This document shows positions 1 through 9,340 of a DNA stretch of 64,000 bases, in pieces. The position numbers and the translations under genes were made by a program. Location: the NCBI RefSeq assembly GCF_900129485.1, contig NZ_FQVW01000001.1:124001-188000 (forward strand), given 5' to 3'. Position 1 is the stretch's first letter; each line of letters begins with the position of its first letter. Below the pieces are notes generated by a model, which worked only from the letters and a program-made list of their open reading frames with translations, was not told the origin of the DNA and ran no database searches. This DNA comes from Ornithinibacillus halophilus. GTDB lineage: Bacteria > Bacillota > Bacilli > Bacillales > Amphibacillaceae.

Positions 1-1
1 T

Positions 2-943
2 TTAGCTAGTCAGATGGCTCCAGCTATTATGGATACAATGACTGTACATTTAACAAATAACGATGTAGAATTTCGGGCAACTGGCTCAAAAGTAAAATTT
101 AAAGGTTTTATGAAAGTTTACGTGGAAGGAAATGATGATAACAAGAAAGAAGAAGATAAACTGCTACCAGATTTGCAAGAAGGGATGGTAGTTGAAGCCA
201 AAGAAATAAAACCAAATCAACACTTTACACAACCACCACCGAGATATACAGAAGCTAGACTTGTTAAAACAATGGAGGAACAAGGAATCGGTAGACCTTC
301 CACATATGCTCCGACACTTGATACTATACAACGTCGTGGCTACGTCAGTTTGGATAACAAGAGGTTTGTCCCAACAGAATTAGGTTCCATTGTAGTCGAC
401 TTATTAATCGAGTTCTTCCCAGAAATTATTGATGTTAACTTTACTGTTCAGATGGAAAGTGACTTGGATTCTATTGAAGATGGTAAAGTAGAATGGGTCA
501 AATTAATTGATAATTTCTACCAAGACTTTAAAAAACGTCTTGATACGGCAGAAGAAGAAATGGAAAAAATTGAGATTAAGGATGAACCTGCAGGGATTGA
601 CTGTGAGAACTGTGGACATGAAATGGTATACAAAATGGGTCGGTATGGAAAGTTCTTAGCATGTTCTAACTTCCCTGAATGTCGTAATACAAAACCGATA
701 TTGAAGGAAATAGGAGTAAATTGTCCTAAGTGTGAGGAAGGAAATGTTGTAGAACGTAAATCTAAAAAACGTAGAGTTTTCTATGGTTGTGATCGTTTTC
801 CTGAATGTGACTTTGTTTCGTGGGATAAACCTATTTCGAGACCGTGCCCTAAATGTGAATCATTACTTGTTGAAAAGAGAAGTAAAAAGGAAACGCAAAT
901 TCAATGTACAAACTGTGATTATAAAGAAAAAGCCCAAACCTAA
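2..943 (+). CDS. topA: DNA topoisomerase I, C-terminal part (5' end outside window)
   Basis: Type IA topoisomerase that relaxes negatively supercoiled DNA by single-strand passage. The frame is already open at base 2 (reading [12 protein letters not shown]), so the ATG at 14 is internal and the catalytic tyrosine domain lies upstream of the window. The conserved stretch [12 protein letters not shown] falls around bases 278-313. Three C-terminal four-cysteine zinc ribbons follow at roughly 597-690, 718-810 and 842-925, as in Firmicute TopA. A strong terminator follows at 966. In B. subtilis trmFO comes next; here it does not. Identity is secure; only the length is incomplete. Confidence 0.96.
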   Translation, partial: LASQMAPAIMDTMTVHLTNNDVEFRATGSKVKFKGFMKVYVEGNDDNKKEEDKLLPDLQEGMVVEAKEIKPNQHFTQPPPRYTEARLVKTMEEQGIGRPSTYAPTLDTIQRRGYVSLDNKRFVPTELGSIVVDLLIEFFPEIIDVNFTVQMESDLDSIEDGKVEWVKLIDNFYQDFKKRLDTAEEEMEKIEIKDEPAGIDCENCGHEMVYKMGRYGKFLACSNFPECRNTKPILKEIGVNCPKCEEGNVVERKSKKRRVFYGCDRFPECDFVSWDKPISRPCPKCESLLVEKRSKKETQIQCTNCDYKEKAQT

Positions 944-965
944 AAATAGGATAAGCTAATTTTCT

Positions 966-1004
966 AAAGATCCAAACGGAATGTTTGGGTCTTTCGCTTT
1001 TTTG
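966..1004 (+). terminator. intrinsic terminator after topA
   Basis: A 12-bp stem pairs 966-977 with 983-994 (one G-T wobble) around the loop GGAAT. A T-rich run at 992-1004 follows. It closes the topA transcript. Confidence 0.85.
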
Positions 1005-1169
1005 GCAATTTGATTTTCGACAATGTTTGAAATACTCCAAGAGAGGGAAAAGAAACAATAGTTTTAAAAAGTATGAATTTGTAGAATAAAAAATAATAAA
1101 ATGGAAAAAATTTAAATATGTAAGTATTAATAAGCTATTAAATTTTTATAAAAGAGGGAATTGTTTTGA

Positions 1170-1198
1170 TTGACTAATAATTTATAAACGGATATAAT
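1170..1198 (+). promoter_or_regulatory. near-consensus SigmaA promoter in the topA-xerC gap
   Basis: -35 TTGACT (5/6), a 17-bp spacer, and -10 TATAAT (6/6). Transcription would start near 1205, about 210 bases upstream of xerC. This gives a long leader or an independent short RNA. Confidence 0.65.
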
Positions 1199-1358
1199 TA
1201 CCCTTTGGTAAGGTGATATACTTGACACTTTGTTTGTAGGTTAATGATTGACGTATATATTATAGTATTAAATTAGGGTGCAAGACAACTTTTGAGTTCA
1301 CAAAACTTCTAAATTCTTGAAGTTATTTCAGAATTTTGTTACAATTTTGTTAAGTTAC

Positions 1359-1388
1359 TTGTGTATGGATGAAATTACTTGATATGAT
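1359..1388 (+). promoter_or_regulatory. candidate extended -10 promoter for xerC-hslVU-codY
   Basis: -35-like TTGTGT (weak), an 18-bp spacer, and -10 TATGAT preceded by the extended-10 dinucleotide TG (1380-1381). The predicted start, near 1395, lies about 20 bases before the xerC TTG. Confidence 0.4.
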
Positions 1389-1414
1389 GTACTCGCAGTT
1401 AATGGGGTGAAAGG

Positions 1415-2323
1415 TTGAAGACTTTTTCAAAAGAACTTAACAGCTTTATTACTTACTTAAAAATCGAAAAAAATGCTTCTCCGTATACGATTGAATACTA
1501 CAAAAATGATTTAGAAAAACTTTTCTCATTTCTCAATACAGAAGGAATTGCAAGTTTAAACGATGTTGACCATAAAGTGATTCGAGTATTTTTAACGTTC
1601 CTGTATGAACAACAACTATCAAGAAGAACTGTATCTAGGAACATTTCGACATTGAGAAGTTTTTTTAGTTTTTTGGAGAGAGAAGAAATTATCGATACAA
1701 ATCCGGTTAATCACATTTCATTACCTAAAACAGAAAAAAATATTCCAGGATTTTTCTATACAGAAGAATTAGAGAAACTATTTGAAGCTAATGATACTTC
1801 CACGCCATTAGGTCAGAGAAATCAAGCTATCCTTGAATTGCTATACGCAACAGGTATAAGGGTTAGTGAACTCCAGCAGCTACAGTTAGATGATGTGGAT
1901 TTTTCAATTGGAACAATATTGGTTCATGGAAAAGGAAGAAAGGATCGATATGTACCATTTGGAAAGTTTGCTGAAAATGCTCTAAAAAAGTATATCTATG
2001 AGGGAAGAGAGAAGTTAGTTACCCTAGCGAAGACACCTTCAAGTACCGTTTTTCTTAACTCCAGAGGAAACCCGTTAACTACTAGAGGGATTCGATTAAT
2101 TCTGAATAAAATGGTAGAACGTGCAGCCTTAACCATTCATATACACCCACATAAATTGAGGCATACGTTCGCTACACATATGCTGAATGAGGGGGCAGAT
2201 TTACGGACAGTGCAAGAGCTATTGGGACATGAAAAACTATCTTCTACTCAAATTTATACTCATGTGACAAAGGATCACTTACGTAATATATACATGAATA
2301 GTCATCCAAGAGCTAGAAAGTAA
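1415..2323 (+). CDS. xerC: tyrosine recombinase XerC (CodV)
   Basis: Site-specific recombinase that resolves chromosome dimers at dif together with XerD. The 302 residues match the family length. An N-terminal SAM-like core-binding domain (about 1-90) precedes the catalytic domain. All catalytic residues are visible: R149 (GIRVSEL), K173 (HGKGRKDR), H246 and R249 (HPHKLRH), H272 (LGH), and nucleophile Y281 (IYTH). The start is TTG at 1415 behind GGGGTGAAAGG. It is the first gene of the xerC-hslV-hslU-codY group, the same order as codV-clpQ-clpY-codY in B. subtilis. Confidence 0.95.
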   Translation: MKTFSKELNSFITYLKIEKNASPYTIEYYKNDLEKLFSFLNTEGIASLNDVDHKVIRVFLTFLYEQQLSRRTVSRNISTLRSFFSFLEREEIIDTNPVNHISLPKTEKNIPGFFYTEELEKLFEANDTSTPLGQRNQAILELLYATGIRVSELQQLQLDDVDFSIGTILVHGKGRKDRYVPFGKFAENALKKYIYEGREKLVTLAKTPSSTVFLNSRGNPLTTRGIRLILNKMVERAALTIHIHPHKLRHTFATHMLNEGADLRTVQELLGHEKLSSTQIYTHVTKDHLRNIYMNSHPRARK

Positions 2324-2342
2324 CTTAAGTGAGGTGAATAGA

Positions 2343-2888
2343 TTGGTACAAGAGATACATGCTACAACGATTTTTGCTGTAATGCATAAAGGTCAATGCG
2401 CAATGAGTGGTGACGGTCAGGTAACATTAGGTAATCAGGTTGTAATGAAACATAAAGCCAAAAAGGTACGAAGACTATTCAATGGTCAAGTACTTGCAGG
2501 TTTTGCAGGTTCTGTAGCGGATGCTTTTACATTGTTTGAAAAGTTTGAAGGTAAATTGGAAGCATATAATGGTAACTTAATGCGTGCTGCAGTAGAATTA
2601 GCGAAAGAATGGCGCAGTGATAAAGTGCTAAGAAAGCTAGAAGCCATGTTAATTGTTATGAACAAAGACAATATGTTTGTCGTTTCTGGTACAGGTGAGG
2701 TTATTGAACCGGATGATGGAATTCTAGCCATAGGTTCTGGTGGAAATTATGCACTTAGTGCTGGAAGAGCATTGGTTAAATATTCTGATCATCTTTCCGC
2801 AAAAGAGATTGCTCAAGCTGCAATGGAGATTGCTGGAGATATTTGTGTGTTTACGAATGATCAAATTACACTGGAAGTACTTGAATAA
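2343..2888 (+). CDS. hslV: ATP-dependent protease proteolytic subunit HslV (ClpQ/CodW)
   Basis: Proteolytic subunit of the HslUV two-ring protease; its partner HslU is encoded next. I prefer the TTG start at 2343, six bases after GAGGTG. The upstream GTG at 2334 lies inside that ribosome binding site. This gives 181 residues, the usual size for Bacillus ClpQ. The core [25 protein letters not shown] and [14 protein letters not shown] motifs are present. The extreme N-terminus reads MVQEIHATT, so the residue usually discussed as the N-terminal serine nucleophile of B. subtilis CodW is not there; the threonine of HATT is the obvious alternative. This is inferred from sequence alone. Confidence 0.95.
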   Translation: MVQEIHATTIFAVMHKGQCAMSGDGQVTLGNQVVMKHKAKKVRRLFNGQVLAGFAGSVADAFTLFEKFEGKLEAYNGNLMRAAVELAKEWRSDKVLRKLEAMLIVMNKDNMFVVSGTGEVIEPDDGILAIGSGGNYALSAGRALVKYSDHLSAKEIAQAAMEIAGDICVFTNDQITLEVLE

Positions 2889-2906
2889 TAAGGAGGCCAT
2901 GGTCTA

Positions 2907-4301
2907 ATGAGTATTGAGTTTACTCCAAGACAAATCGTTGATCATCTTGATAAATATATTATTGGCCAACATAATGCCAAGAAGTCTGTTGCAGTAGCAT
3001 TAAGAAATCGCTATCGACGCTCAAAATTAGATGAAAAGATAAAAGATGAAATTGTACCTAAGAATATTCTAATGATTGGTCCAACAGGTGTCGGTAAAAC
3101 GGAAATAGCTAGAAGGTTAGCAAAAATGGTAGGTGCTCCGTTTATAAAAGTAGAAGCTACCAAATTTACCGAGGTTGGTTATGTTGGCCGAGATGTAGAA
3201 TCTATGGTTCGGGATTTAGTAGAAATGTCATTAAGAATGGTAAAAGAAGAAAAAATGAATGAAGTAATGGAAAAAGCTAAAGTAGAAGCTGACAAGAAAT
3301 TAGTTAAGTTACTAGTACCTCAGGCGAAAAAACAGTCAAATGTCACCAATCCTTTTGAAATGTTATTTTCAGGTCAAAATAACAACGATAATACTGATCA
3401 TGATAATGAGAAAGATGATGAAGTTCGAACAAAGCGTCAGCGAATTCAACAGCAACTTGCAATGGGAGAATTGGAGGATCATATAGTTACAGTCGAAATA
3501 GAGGAAATGCCTCCATCCATGTTTGATATGTTGCAAGGTTCTGGAATGGAACAAATGGGAATGAATATGCAAGATGCATTAGGTCAATTTATGCCTAAGA
3601 AGAAGAAAAAGAGAAAATTACCAGTATCTGAAGCAAGAAAAATTATCACTCAACAAGAAGCACAGAAATTAGTCGATATGGAAGAAGTGGCACAAGAGGC
3701 CGTTCAAAGAGCGGAACAGTCTGGAATTATTTTTATTGATGAGATTGATAAGGTTGCTGGAAAACAAGATAATTCACCGAATGTATCACGGGAAGGTGTT
3801 CAAAGAGATATTCTACCAATTGTAGAAGGATCAACTATTGTAACCAAACATGGCCCTGTAAAGACGGATCATATGTTATTTATAGCAGCTGGAGCTTTCC
3901 ATATGGCTAAGCCGTCTGATTTGATTCCAGAGTTACAAGGTAGATTTCCAATTAGAGTGGAACTTGAAAAGTTATCCGTTGAAGACTTCAAACGAATATT
4001 AAATGAACCTTCCAACGCCTTATTAAAACAATATGTAGCTTTATTGAAAACGGAAGGTATAAATGTTGTATTTACAGACAAAGCTGTAAATAGACTTGCA
4101 GAAATTGCCTATCAAGTAAATCAGGATACAGACAATATTGGTGCTAGACGACTACATACAATACTTGAAAAATTGTTGGAAGACTTATCATTTGAAGCAC
4201 CAGATATTACTATGGAAACTATTGAAATAACACCAGCTTATGTAGATGAAAAGTTAAGTACAATTGTGAAAAATAAAGACTTAAGTCAATTTATACTATA
4301 G
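2907..4301 (+). CDS. hslU: ATPase subunit HslU (ClpY/CodX)
   Basis: AAA+ unfoldase that feeds substrates into HslV. Domains in order are an N-terminal AAA+ part with Walker A GPTGVGKT (58-65) and a GYVGRDVES pore segment (91-99). An intermediate I-domain (about 110-245), poorly conserved and charged, follows. Walker B IIFIDEID is at 274-281 and the sensor/C-domain ends in LSQFIL, the tail that docks into HslV. The 464 residues are normal for Bacillus. The start ATG at 2907 follows AAGGAGG. It lies 18 bases after hslV and is surely co-transcribed with it. Confidence 0.96.
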   Translation: MSIEFTPRQIVDHLDKYIIGQHNAKKSVAVALRNRYRRSKLDEKIKDEIVPKNILMIGPTGVGKTEIARRLAKMVGAPFIKVEATKFTEVGYVGRDVESMVRDLVEMSLRMVKEEKMNEVMEKAKVEADKKLVKLLVPQAKKQSNVTNPFEMLFSGQNNNDNTDHDNEKDDEVRTKRQRIQQQLAMGELEDHIVTVEIEEMPPSMFDMLQGSGMEQMGMNMQDALGQFMPKKKKKRKLPVSEARKIITQQEAQKLVDMEEVAQEAVQRAEQSGIIFIDEIDKVAGKQDNSPNVSREGVQRDILPIVEGSTIVTKHGPVKTDHMLFIAAGAFHMAKPSDLIPELQGRFPIRVELEKLSVEDFKRILNEPSNALLKQYVALLKTEGINVVFTDKAVNRLAEIAYQVNQDTDNIGARRLHTILEKLLEDLSFEAPDITMETIEITPAYVDEKLSTIVKNKDLSQFIL

Positions 4302-4334
4302 AAAACTAATAAAATTTAATAATGGAGGATTACA

Positions 4335-5114
4335 ATGGAACTATTAAATCGTGCAAGAAAAATTAACTCAATGTTACAGAAAGCAACAGGAAAATCAGTA
4401 AACTTCAATGATATGGCTGCCTCTCTTACTGATGTAATTAAAGGAAATGTGTTTATATTAAGTAGAAGAGGAAAATTACTAGGATTCGCTATCAATCAGG
4501 AGATTGAAAATGAGCGTATGAAAGGGATGCTTGAAGAAAGACAGTTCCCTGAAGAGTATACAGAAGGTCTATTTCATATTCACGAAACAACGTCTAACTT
4601 GGATATTGACAGCCCGTATACAGTATTCCCGGAGGAAAATCGTGAGTTATTCCAAAATGGCTTAACCACCATCGTTCCAATAATTGGTGGAGGAGAAAGA
4701 CTAGGAACTTTAATTATCGGCCGTTTGCAAGATAGTTTCAGTGATGATGATTTGTTACTTGCAGAATACGGAGCTACTGTAGTAGGAATGGAAATTCTAC
4801 ATGAGAAGACAGAAGAAATTGAAATGGAAGCACGAAGTAAAGCAGTTGTTCAAATGGCTATTAGTTCCCTTTCATACAGTGAACTAGAAGCAATTGATCA
4901 TATTTTCGAAGAGTTAAACGGCCATGAAGGATTGCTTGTAGCAAGTAAAATCGCAGATAGAGTTGGAATTACTAGAAGTGTTATTGTAAATGCATTACGT
5001 AAATTGGAAAGCGCAGGAGTAATTGAGTCTCGTTCCTTAGGAATGAAAGGTACTTACATTAAAGTATTAAATGACAAGTTCTTAGTTGAGTTAGAGAAAC
5101 TGCGTTCGAGATAA
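4335..5114 (+). CDS. codY: global transcriptional regulator CodY
   Basis: Pleiotropic repressor of low-GC Gram-positives. It binds DNA when loaded with branched-chain amino acids and GTP, and so represses amino-acid, competence and motility genes in rich medium. The 259 residues match B. subtilis CodY. An N-terminal GAF ligand domain spans about 1-155. The C-terminal winged helix-turn-helix reads [15 protein letters not shown], then [15 protein letters not shown] (about 203-235). The start ATG at 4335 has GGAGG upstream, and a strong terminator follows. A CodY-box-like site lies about 110 bases downstream of the stop, ahead of fla/che. Confidence 0.97.
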   Translation: MELLNRARKINSMLQKATGKSVNFNDMAASLTDVIKGNVFILSRRGKLLGFAINQEIENERMKGMLEERQFPEEYTEGLFHIHETTSNLDIDSPYTVFPEENRELFQNGLTTIVPIIGGGERLGTLIIGRLQDSFSDDDLLLAEYGATVVGMEILHEKTEEIEMEARSKAVVQMAISSLSYSELEAIDHIFEELNGHEGLLVASKIADRVGITRSVIVNALRKLESAGVIESRSLGMKGTYIKVLNDKFLVELEKLRSR

Positions 5115-5140
5115 TATTCTAAATGTAGACTAAATATATC

Positions 5141-5174
5141 AAAAAACTAACGGAAGTTTTCCGTTAGTTTTTTT
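5141..5174 (+). terminator. intrinsic terminator after codY
   Basis: Perfect stem AACTAACGGAA (5145-5155) with TTCCGTTAGTT (5159-5169), extendable by A-T pairs. The loop is three bases, and seven T residues end at 5174. It separates codY from fla/che. Confidence 0.93.
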
Positions 5175-5225
5175 GTGTTCTTGGAATATTACAAGAAACG
5201 ACATTATGCTCCTTGTAATTACATA

Positions 5226-5240
5226 AAAATTATGAAAATT
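5226..5240 (+). promoter_or_regulatory. CodY-box-like sequence upstream of fla/che
   Basis: AAAATTATGAAAATT matches 12 of 15 positions of the CodY consensus AATTTTCWGAAAATT. CodY directly represses the fla/che promoter in B. subtilis. The site lies about 85 bases upstream of the candidate -35. The call is tentative because AT-rich DNA gives chance matches. Confidence 0.4.
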
Positions 5241-5325
5241 AGTTAATTTATGTTAAATTTTAGTTATATCATCCTAGTAAAATGTGACTAATTTTAGAAG
5301 GACGATGAATTTTGTCGAAATCTGA

Positions 5326-5354
5326 TAGACTTTGTCTGTGAAATAAATTACAAT
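5326..5354 (+). promoter_or_regulatory. candidate SigmaA promoter of the fla/che operon
   Basis: -35 TAGACT (4/6), a 17-bp spacer, -10 TACAAT (5/6). A start near 5361 would leave a leader of about 55 bases before flgB. I found no clear SigmaD promoter (TAAA-N15-GCCGATAT) in this gap. Confidence 0.55.
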
Positions 5355-5415
5355 ACTATTAAAGATATGTAACATAATAGGGGAATTATTGTTAAATTTG
5401 GTTAGGAGGATTGTA

Positions 5416-5811
5416 ATGGATTTATTTGGAGGTACAGTACAACAACTTCAGCAATCACTTAATTATGCATCTAAAAAAAATCAAGTAATCTCAAATAATA
5501 TTGCAAATGTTGACACACCTGGATACAAAGCACAGGAAGTCGTTTTTAAAAATGTTTTAAACGATAAACTAGCTAATTCACTACCCGCAGCTCGAACTCA
5601 TACAAAACATATACCATTTAATCACAATCCATCCCCAGGGTTTCAAATAACGACAAATAATAATACCACATATAACCATAATGGAAACAATGTGGATATT
5701 GATAAAGAAATGACAGATCTTGCAAAAAATCAAATTTATTATCAAAGTTTAGTAGACCGTATTAATGGTAAGTTTAGTAGTTTACAAACGGTTATTAGAG
5801 GAGGAAGGTAA
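5416..5811 (+). CDS. flgB: flagellar proximal rod protein FlgB
   Basis: Rod subunit in the periplasm-equivalent part of the flagellar basal body. It is exported by the flagellar type III system. I place the start at ATG 5416, seven bases after TTAGGAGG; the upstream in-frame TTG at 5389 has no such site. The 131 residues are typical. The N-terminal rod/hook signature VISNNIANVDTPGYKAQ (about 28-44) and the C-terminal amphipathic helix are present. It is the first gene of the fla/che operon, and its end carries the ribosome binding site of flgC (GAGGAAGG). Confidence 0.95.
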   Translation: MDLFGGTVQQLQQSLNYASKKNQVISNNIANVDTPGYKAQEVVFKNVLNDKLANSLPAARTHTKHIPFNHNPSPGFQITTNNNTTYNHNGNNVDIDKEMTDLAKNQIYYQSLVDRINGKFSSLQTVIRGGR

Positions 5812-5813
5812 CA

Positions 5814-6272
5814 GTGTCTATATTTAATGCTCTAAATACTAGTGGTAGTGCCTTAACTGCTCAAAGACTAAGAATGGATGTTGTTTCTTCTAATATCGCA
5901 AATGCGCAATCCACACGAGCAACTATTAATGAAGCTGGAGAATTTGAACCGTATCGTAGGAAAATGGTTTCAATGGAGCCAAAAGATGGAAGCTTTCAGT
6001 CATTTTTACAGACAGCATCCAACACTACAAGTCAAGGAACAAGTAAGGGTGTAGTCGTATCTGAAATAGTAGATGACCAAACACCTTTTAAGGTAGTTTA
6101 TAATCCTACACATCCTGATGCAAATGAAGAAGGCTATGTTCAAATGCCTAATGTAGATCCATTGAAAGAAATGGTGGATCTAATGAGTGCCACTAGGTCA
6201 TATGAGGCAAACGTTACCGCGCTTAATGCTAGTAAAAATATGTTACTCAAAGCGCTAGAGATTGGAAAATAA
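5814..6272 (+). CDS. flgC: flagellar proximal rod protein FlgC
   Basis: Second rod subunit, stacked with FlgB on the MS ring. It is 152 residues with a GTG start two bases after flgB. N-terminal signature: MDVVSSNIANAQSTR (22-36). The C-terminal rod motif DPLKEMVDLMSATRSYEAN (about 115-133) forms the coiled coil with the N-terminal helix. Length and order (flgB-flgC-fliE) are standard. Confidence 0.95.
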   Translation: MSIFNALNTSGSALTAQRLRMDVVSSNIANAQSTRATINEAGEFEPYRRKMVSMEPKDGSFQSFLQTASNTTSQGTSKGVVVSEIVDDQTPFKVVYNPTHPDANEEGYVQMPNVDPLKEMVDLMSATRSYEANVTALNASKNMLLKALEIGK

Positions 6273-6294
6273 ATTCACATGAGGAGTATAACCT

Positions 6295-6600
6295 ATGAAT
6301 AATTTTATAGGCAGCATCCATCAACTGCAGTCATTGCAACCACAACTGGAAGCTAAAAAAACAACACCAGGAGAAGCTCAAGCTAATTTTGCAAATATAC
6401 TTAAGAACTCTATTGAGCAAGTAAACAAAGCGCAAGTAGAATCAGATAAAAAAACAGAAGCTTTAGCACTTGGTGAAATTAATGATTTACATGATGTAAT
6501 GATAACAGCACAAAAAGCTAGTATTACCTTAGAAACTACGGTACAAATACAGAAAAAAGTTGTCGATGCATACAACGAAATTATGCGAATGCAAGTTTAA
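6295..6600 (+). CDS. fliE: flagellar hook-basal body protein FliE
   Basis: Small rod-base protein that links the MS ring to the rod and is among the first export substrates. It is 101 residues, normal size. The C-terminal half carries the conserved segment NDLHDVMITAQKASITLE, followed by VDAYNEIMRMQV at the C-terminus. The start ATG 6295 follows GAGGAG. The next 140 bases before fliF hold no gene and no clear terminator, so fliF should be in the same transcript. Confidence 0.94.
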   Translation: MNNFIGSIHQLQSLQPQLEAKKTTPGEAQANFANILKNSIEQVNKAQVESDKKTEALALGEINDLHDVMITAQKASITLETTVQIQKKVVDAYNEIMRMQV

Positions 6601-6740
6601 TATGTTCTTATTCTTATTATCGGCAGAAAAATAAAGATGTTTAACATTTTTAGTAGATTAAACAGGGCTACTTCTTTGTAAAGGTGAAAGGAAGATAACC
6701 CCATATCTACTACATGTTTCGTACTTTGGCGGGGGAATAT

Positions 6741-8318
6741 ATGAAGGAAAAATTACTGAAATATAGAGAGTCAGCTAAATCATTATGGATAGAACGAAAT
6801 CGAACACAAAAAGGAATACTGATAGGATCCCTCGTGTTTATAATCGCACTAATTATCGTTATTTCATTATTTGCCTTCAATTCTAAATTTGTTCCTTTAT
6901 ATAATAACCTCTCCTTACAAGAGGTAGGACAAATAAAAACGGAATTGGATGCTAGAGGTATTCCTTACGAGTTAGAAAACGGTGGTACTACAATTTCGGT
7001 TCCTGAAGAACAAGTTGATAATTTACTAGTGGATCTTGCTGGGCAAGGGATTCCTAATAGTGGTAGTATCGATTATTCCTTTTTCAGTGAAAACTCCTCT
7101 TGGGGTGTAACTGATAATGAATTTAATATGATGAAATTGGATGCCATGCAGTCAGAGCTTGCAAACTTAATTAAGAGTATTGAAGGTATAGATAATGCTG
7201 AGGTTATGATTAATATACCGGAAGAACCCGTGTTTGTAAGCGAGGCAACACAACCAGCATCAGCGTCTATTATTTTGCACACCAAGCCTGGTCATCAATT
7301 TGAAGGGAATCAGATTGAGTCGTTATATCATTTGGTATCAAAAGCAATCCCTAACTTATCTCCAGATGAGATTGTAATCAGAAACCAATATTTGGATTAT
7401 TTTGATCGGAATACACAAAACAATAATGGAGCACAGGATACGTATACCTATCAACAAACTGTGAAAAAAGACATTGAAAGAGATATACAAAAAAGAGTTC
7501 AACAGATGTTAGGAGCAATGGTAGGGCCGGGAAATGTTATTGTTTCTGTAACTACAGATATTGATTTTACTAGTGAGAATCGAATTGAAGAAATTGTTGA
7601 ACCGGTGGATCCTGAGGATTTAGACACATTACCGGTAAGTATAGAAACGATTCATGAAACTTATACCGGGAATGGTGCAAATGCTGGTGGAGTAGTAGGG
7701 GCTGGAGAGGAAGAAGTTCCTAATTATCCTGGTGATGACAATGGAGACAACGGTGAATACGAATTAGTAAAAGAAACAGTTAATAATGAATTTAATCGTA
7801 TTCGAAAAGAAATTATAGAAAGTCCTTATAAAATACGAGATTTAGGAATTCAAGTGGCAATCAATAGAGTAGAAGACCGTCAACAAGAAGAGCAAATTAT
7901 CTCAGAAGAAATCTCAACTATTTTAAACTCTATTATTACTACATCAATTGATAAGGATTACGGCGAAGTAGATGCAGGTGAAAAAACTTCTATCGTTTTC
8001 CAAGAGTTTAGTGAAACGGCAACTACACCACAGTCATCAACATCATCTTCTATACCAACTTGGGCTTACATTGTTGGTGGTGCTTTAATACTATTGTTGT
8101 TGTTATTAATAATCTTACTAGTAAGACGTAGAAATTCTGATGAGGAAACAATAACTGATACAGAACTATATACTAATTCAGTAGAAGAAAGTCCAAGTAT
8201 TCCTACCGATCAACCAGAGTCAGAGTCGGTTGCTAGAAGAAAACAATTAGAGAAAATGGCAAAAGATAAACCTGAGGATTTCGCAAAACTGCTTAGAAGC
8301 TGGTTAAGCGAAGAATAG
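6741..8318 (+). CDS. fliF: flagellar MS-ring protein FliF
   Basis: Membrane ring on which the basal body is built. The start ATG 6741 follows GGCGGGGG; the in-frame ATG 27 bases upstream has no such site. It has 525 residues: transmembrane helix 1 about 22-45, then a YscJ/FliF-type ring-building domain. An acidic Gly/Glu/Asp-rich segment (about 320-345) precedes transmembrane helix 2 (about 438-463, very Leu/Ile-rich). The cytoplasmic tail ends in LLRSWLSEE, the FliG-binding end. fliG follows at 12 bases. Confidence 0.95.
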   Translation: MKEKLLKYRESAKSLWIERNRTQKGILIGSLVFIIALIIVISLFAFNSKFVPLYNNLSLQEVGQIKTELDARGIPYELENGGTTISVPEEQVDNLLVDLAGQGIPNSGSIDYSFFSENSSWGVTDNEFNMMKLDAMQSELANLIKSIEGIDNAEVMINIPEEPVFVSEATQPASASIILHTKPGHQFEGNQIESLYHLVSKAIPNLSPDEIVIRNQYLDYFDRNTQNNNGAQDTYTYQQTVKKDIERDIQKRVQQMLGAMVGPGNVIVSVTTDIDFTSENRIEEIVEPVDPEDLDTLPVSIETIHETYTGNGANAGGVVGAGEEEVPNYPGDDNGDNGEYELVKETVNNEFNRIRKEIIESPYKIRDLGIQVAINRVEDRQQEEQIISEEISTILNSIITTSIDKDYGEVDAGEKTSIVFQEFSETATTPQSSTSSSIPTWAYIVGGALILLLLLLIILLVRRRNSDEETITDTELYTNSVEESPSIPTDQPESESVARRKQLEKMAKDKPEDFAKLLRSWLSEE

Positions 8319-8329
8319 GAGTGATTAAT

Positions 8330-9340
8330 ATGGCTAAACAACAAACTTTAACTGGTAAACAAAAGGCAGCTATCCTATTAATTTCCTTAGGTCCGGATGT
8401 CTCCGCCCAAATATATAAACATTTAACTGAGGAGGAAATTGAAAACTTAAGTTTAGAGATTTCCTCTGTTAAAAAAGTAGATTCTACGATTAAAGATGAT
8501 GTAGTAGAACAATTTCATCAAATCGCTTTAGCCCAAGACTATATTTCGCAAGGTGGAGTTGGTTATGCGAAAACAGTATTAGAAAAAGCATTTGGAGAAC
8601 AAGAAGCTGCAGCTATTATTGATAGATTAACGTCTTCATTACAGGTGAGGCCGTTTGATTTTGCTAGAAAAGCTGATCCACATCAGATTCTAAATTTTAT
8701 CCAGAATGAGCACCCTCAGACGATTGCTTTAGTGTTATCATATCTGGATCCTGAACAATCAGGACAAGTATTATCTGAATTGCCTCAAGAAATGCAGGCA
8801 GAAGTTGCACGTAGAATAGCAACTATGGATTCTACATCGCCTGATATTATTAATCAGGTGGAAGAAGTATTAGAAAGAAAGATCGCTTCCTCTTTAACAG
8901 CCGATTATACGCAAACCGGAGGAATACAAGCGGTTGTTGAAGTTTTGAATGGCGTTGATAGAAGTACAGAACGGACTATTTTAGATGCGCTAGAGATTCA
9001 AGACCCTGAATTAGCAGATGAAATTAAGAAACGAATGTTTGTATTTGAAGATATTGTTATTCTTGATAATCGTGCTATTCAACGAGTTATTCGGGAAGCT
9101 GAAAATGACGATTTACGTTTGGCGCTTAAAGTATCAAGTGATGAAGTGAAAGAAATCGTATTTAAAAATATGTCCAATCGAATGGCCGAAACCTTCAAAG
9201 AAGAAATGGAGTATATGGGGCCTGTACGCTTAAGAGATGTTGAAGAAGCGCAGACTAGAATTGTTGCTATCATCCGTAGACTAGAAGATATTGGAGAAAT
9301 AGTTATTGCTAGAGGTGGAGGAGACGATATTATTGTCTAA
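8330..9340 (+). CDS. fliG: flagellar motor switch protein FliG
   Basis: C-ring protein that couples the MS ring to the stator and sets rotation direction. The start ATG 8330 follows AATAGGAG; the GTG at 8321 overlaps that site. It has 336 residues with the N, middle and C domains. The middle-domain EHPQ motif lies in NEHPQTIALVLSYL (about 127-140). The C-terminal torque helix with alternating charges reads RVIREAENDDLRLALK (about 247-262). The end overlaps fliH by 8 bases, indicating translational coupling. Confidence 0.96.
   Translation: MAKQQTLTGKQKAAILLISLGPDVSAQIYKHLTEEEIENLSLEISSVKKVDSTIKDDVVEQFHQIALAQDYISQGGVGYAKTVLEKAFGEQEAAAIIDRLTSSLQVRPFDFARKADPHQILNFIQNEHPQTIALVLSYLDPEQSGQVLSELPQEMQAEVARRIATMDSTSPDIINQVEEVLERKIASSLTADYTQTGGIQAVVEVLNGVDRSTERTILDALEIQDPELADEIKKRMFVFEDIVILDNRAIQRVIREAENDDLRLALKVSSDEVKEIVFKNMSNRMAETFKEEMEYMGPVRLRDVEEAQTRIVAIIRRLEDIGEIVIARGGGDDIIV

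Larger units (their letters stand above)
1005..1414 (+). other. 410-bp AT-rich gap without a gene; position of trmFO in B. subtilis
   Basis: No credible coding frame is present on either strand. The gap holds two promoter candidates (1170-1198 and 1359-1388). It also has a five-codon frame TTG ACA CTT TGT TTG TAG at 1223-1240, seven bases after the SD-like AAGGTGA. Two overlapping, mutually exclusive hairpins follow: AACTTC/GAAGTT (1304-1309 with 1319-1324) and AAATTCT/AGAATTT (1311-1317 with 1330-1336). No recognisable remnant of trmFO is visible. Confidence 0.6.
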
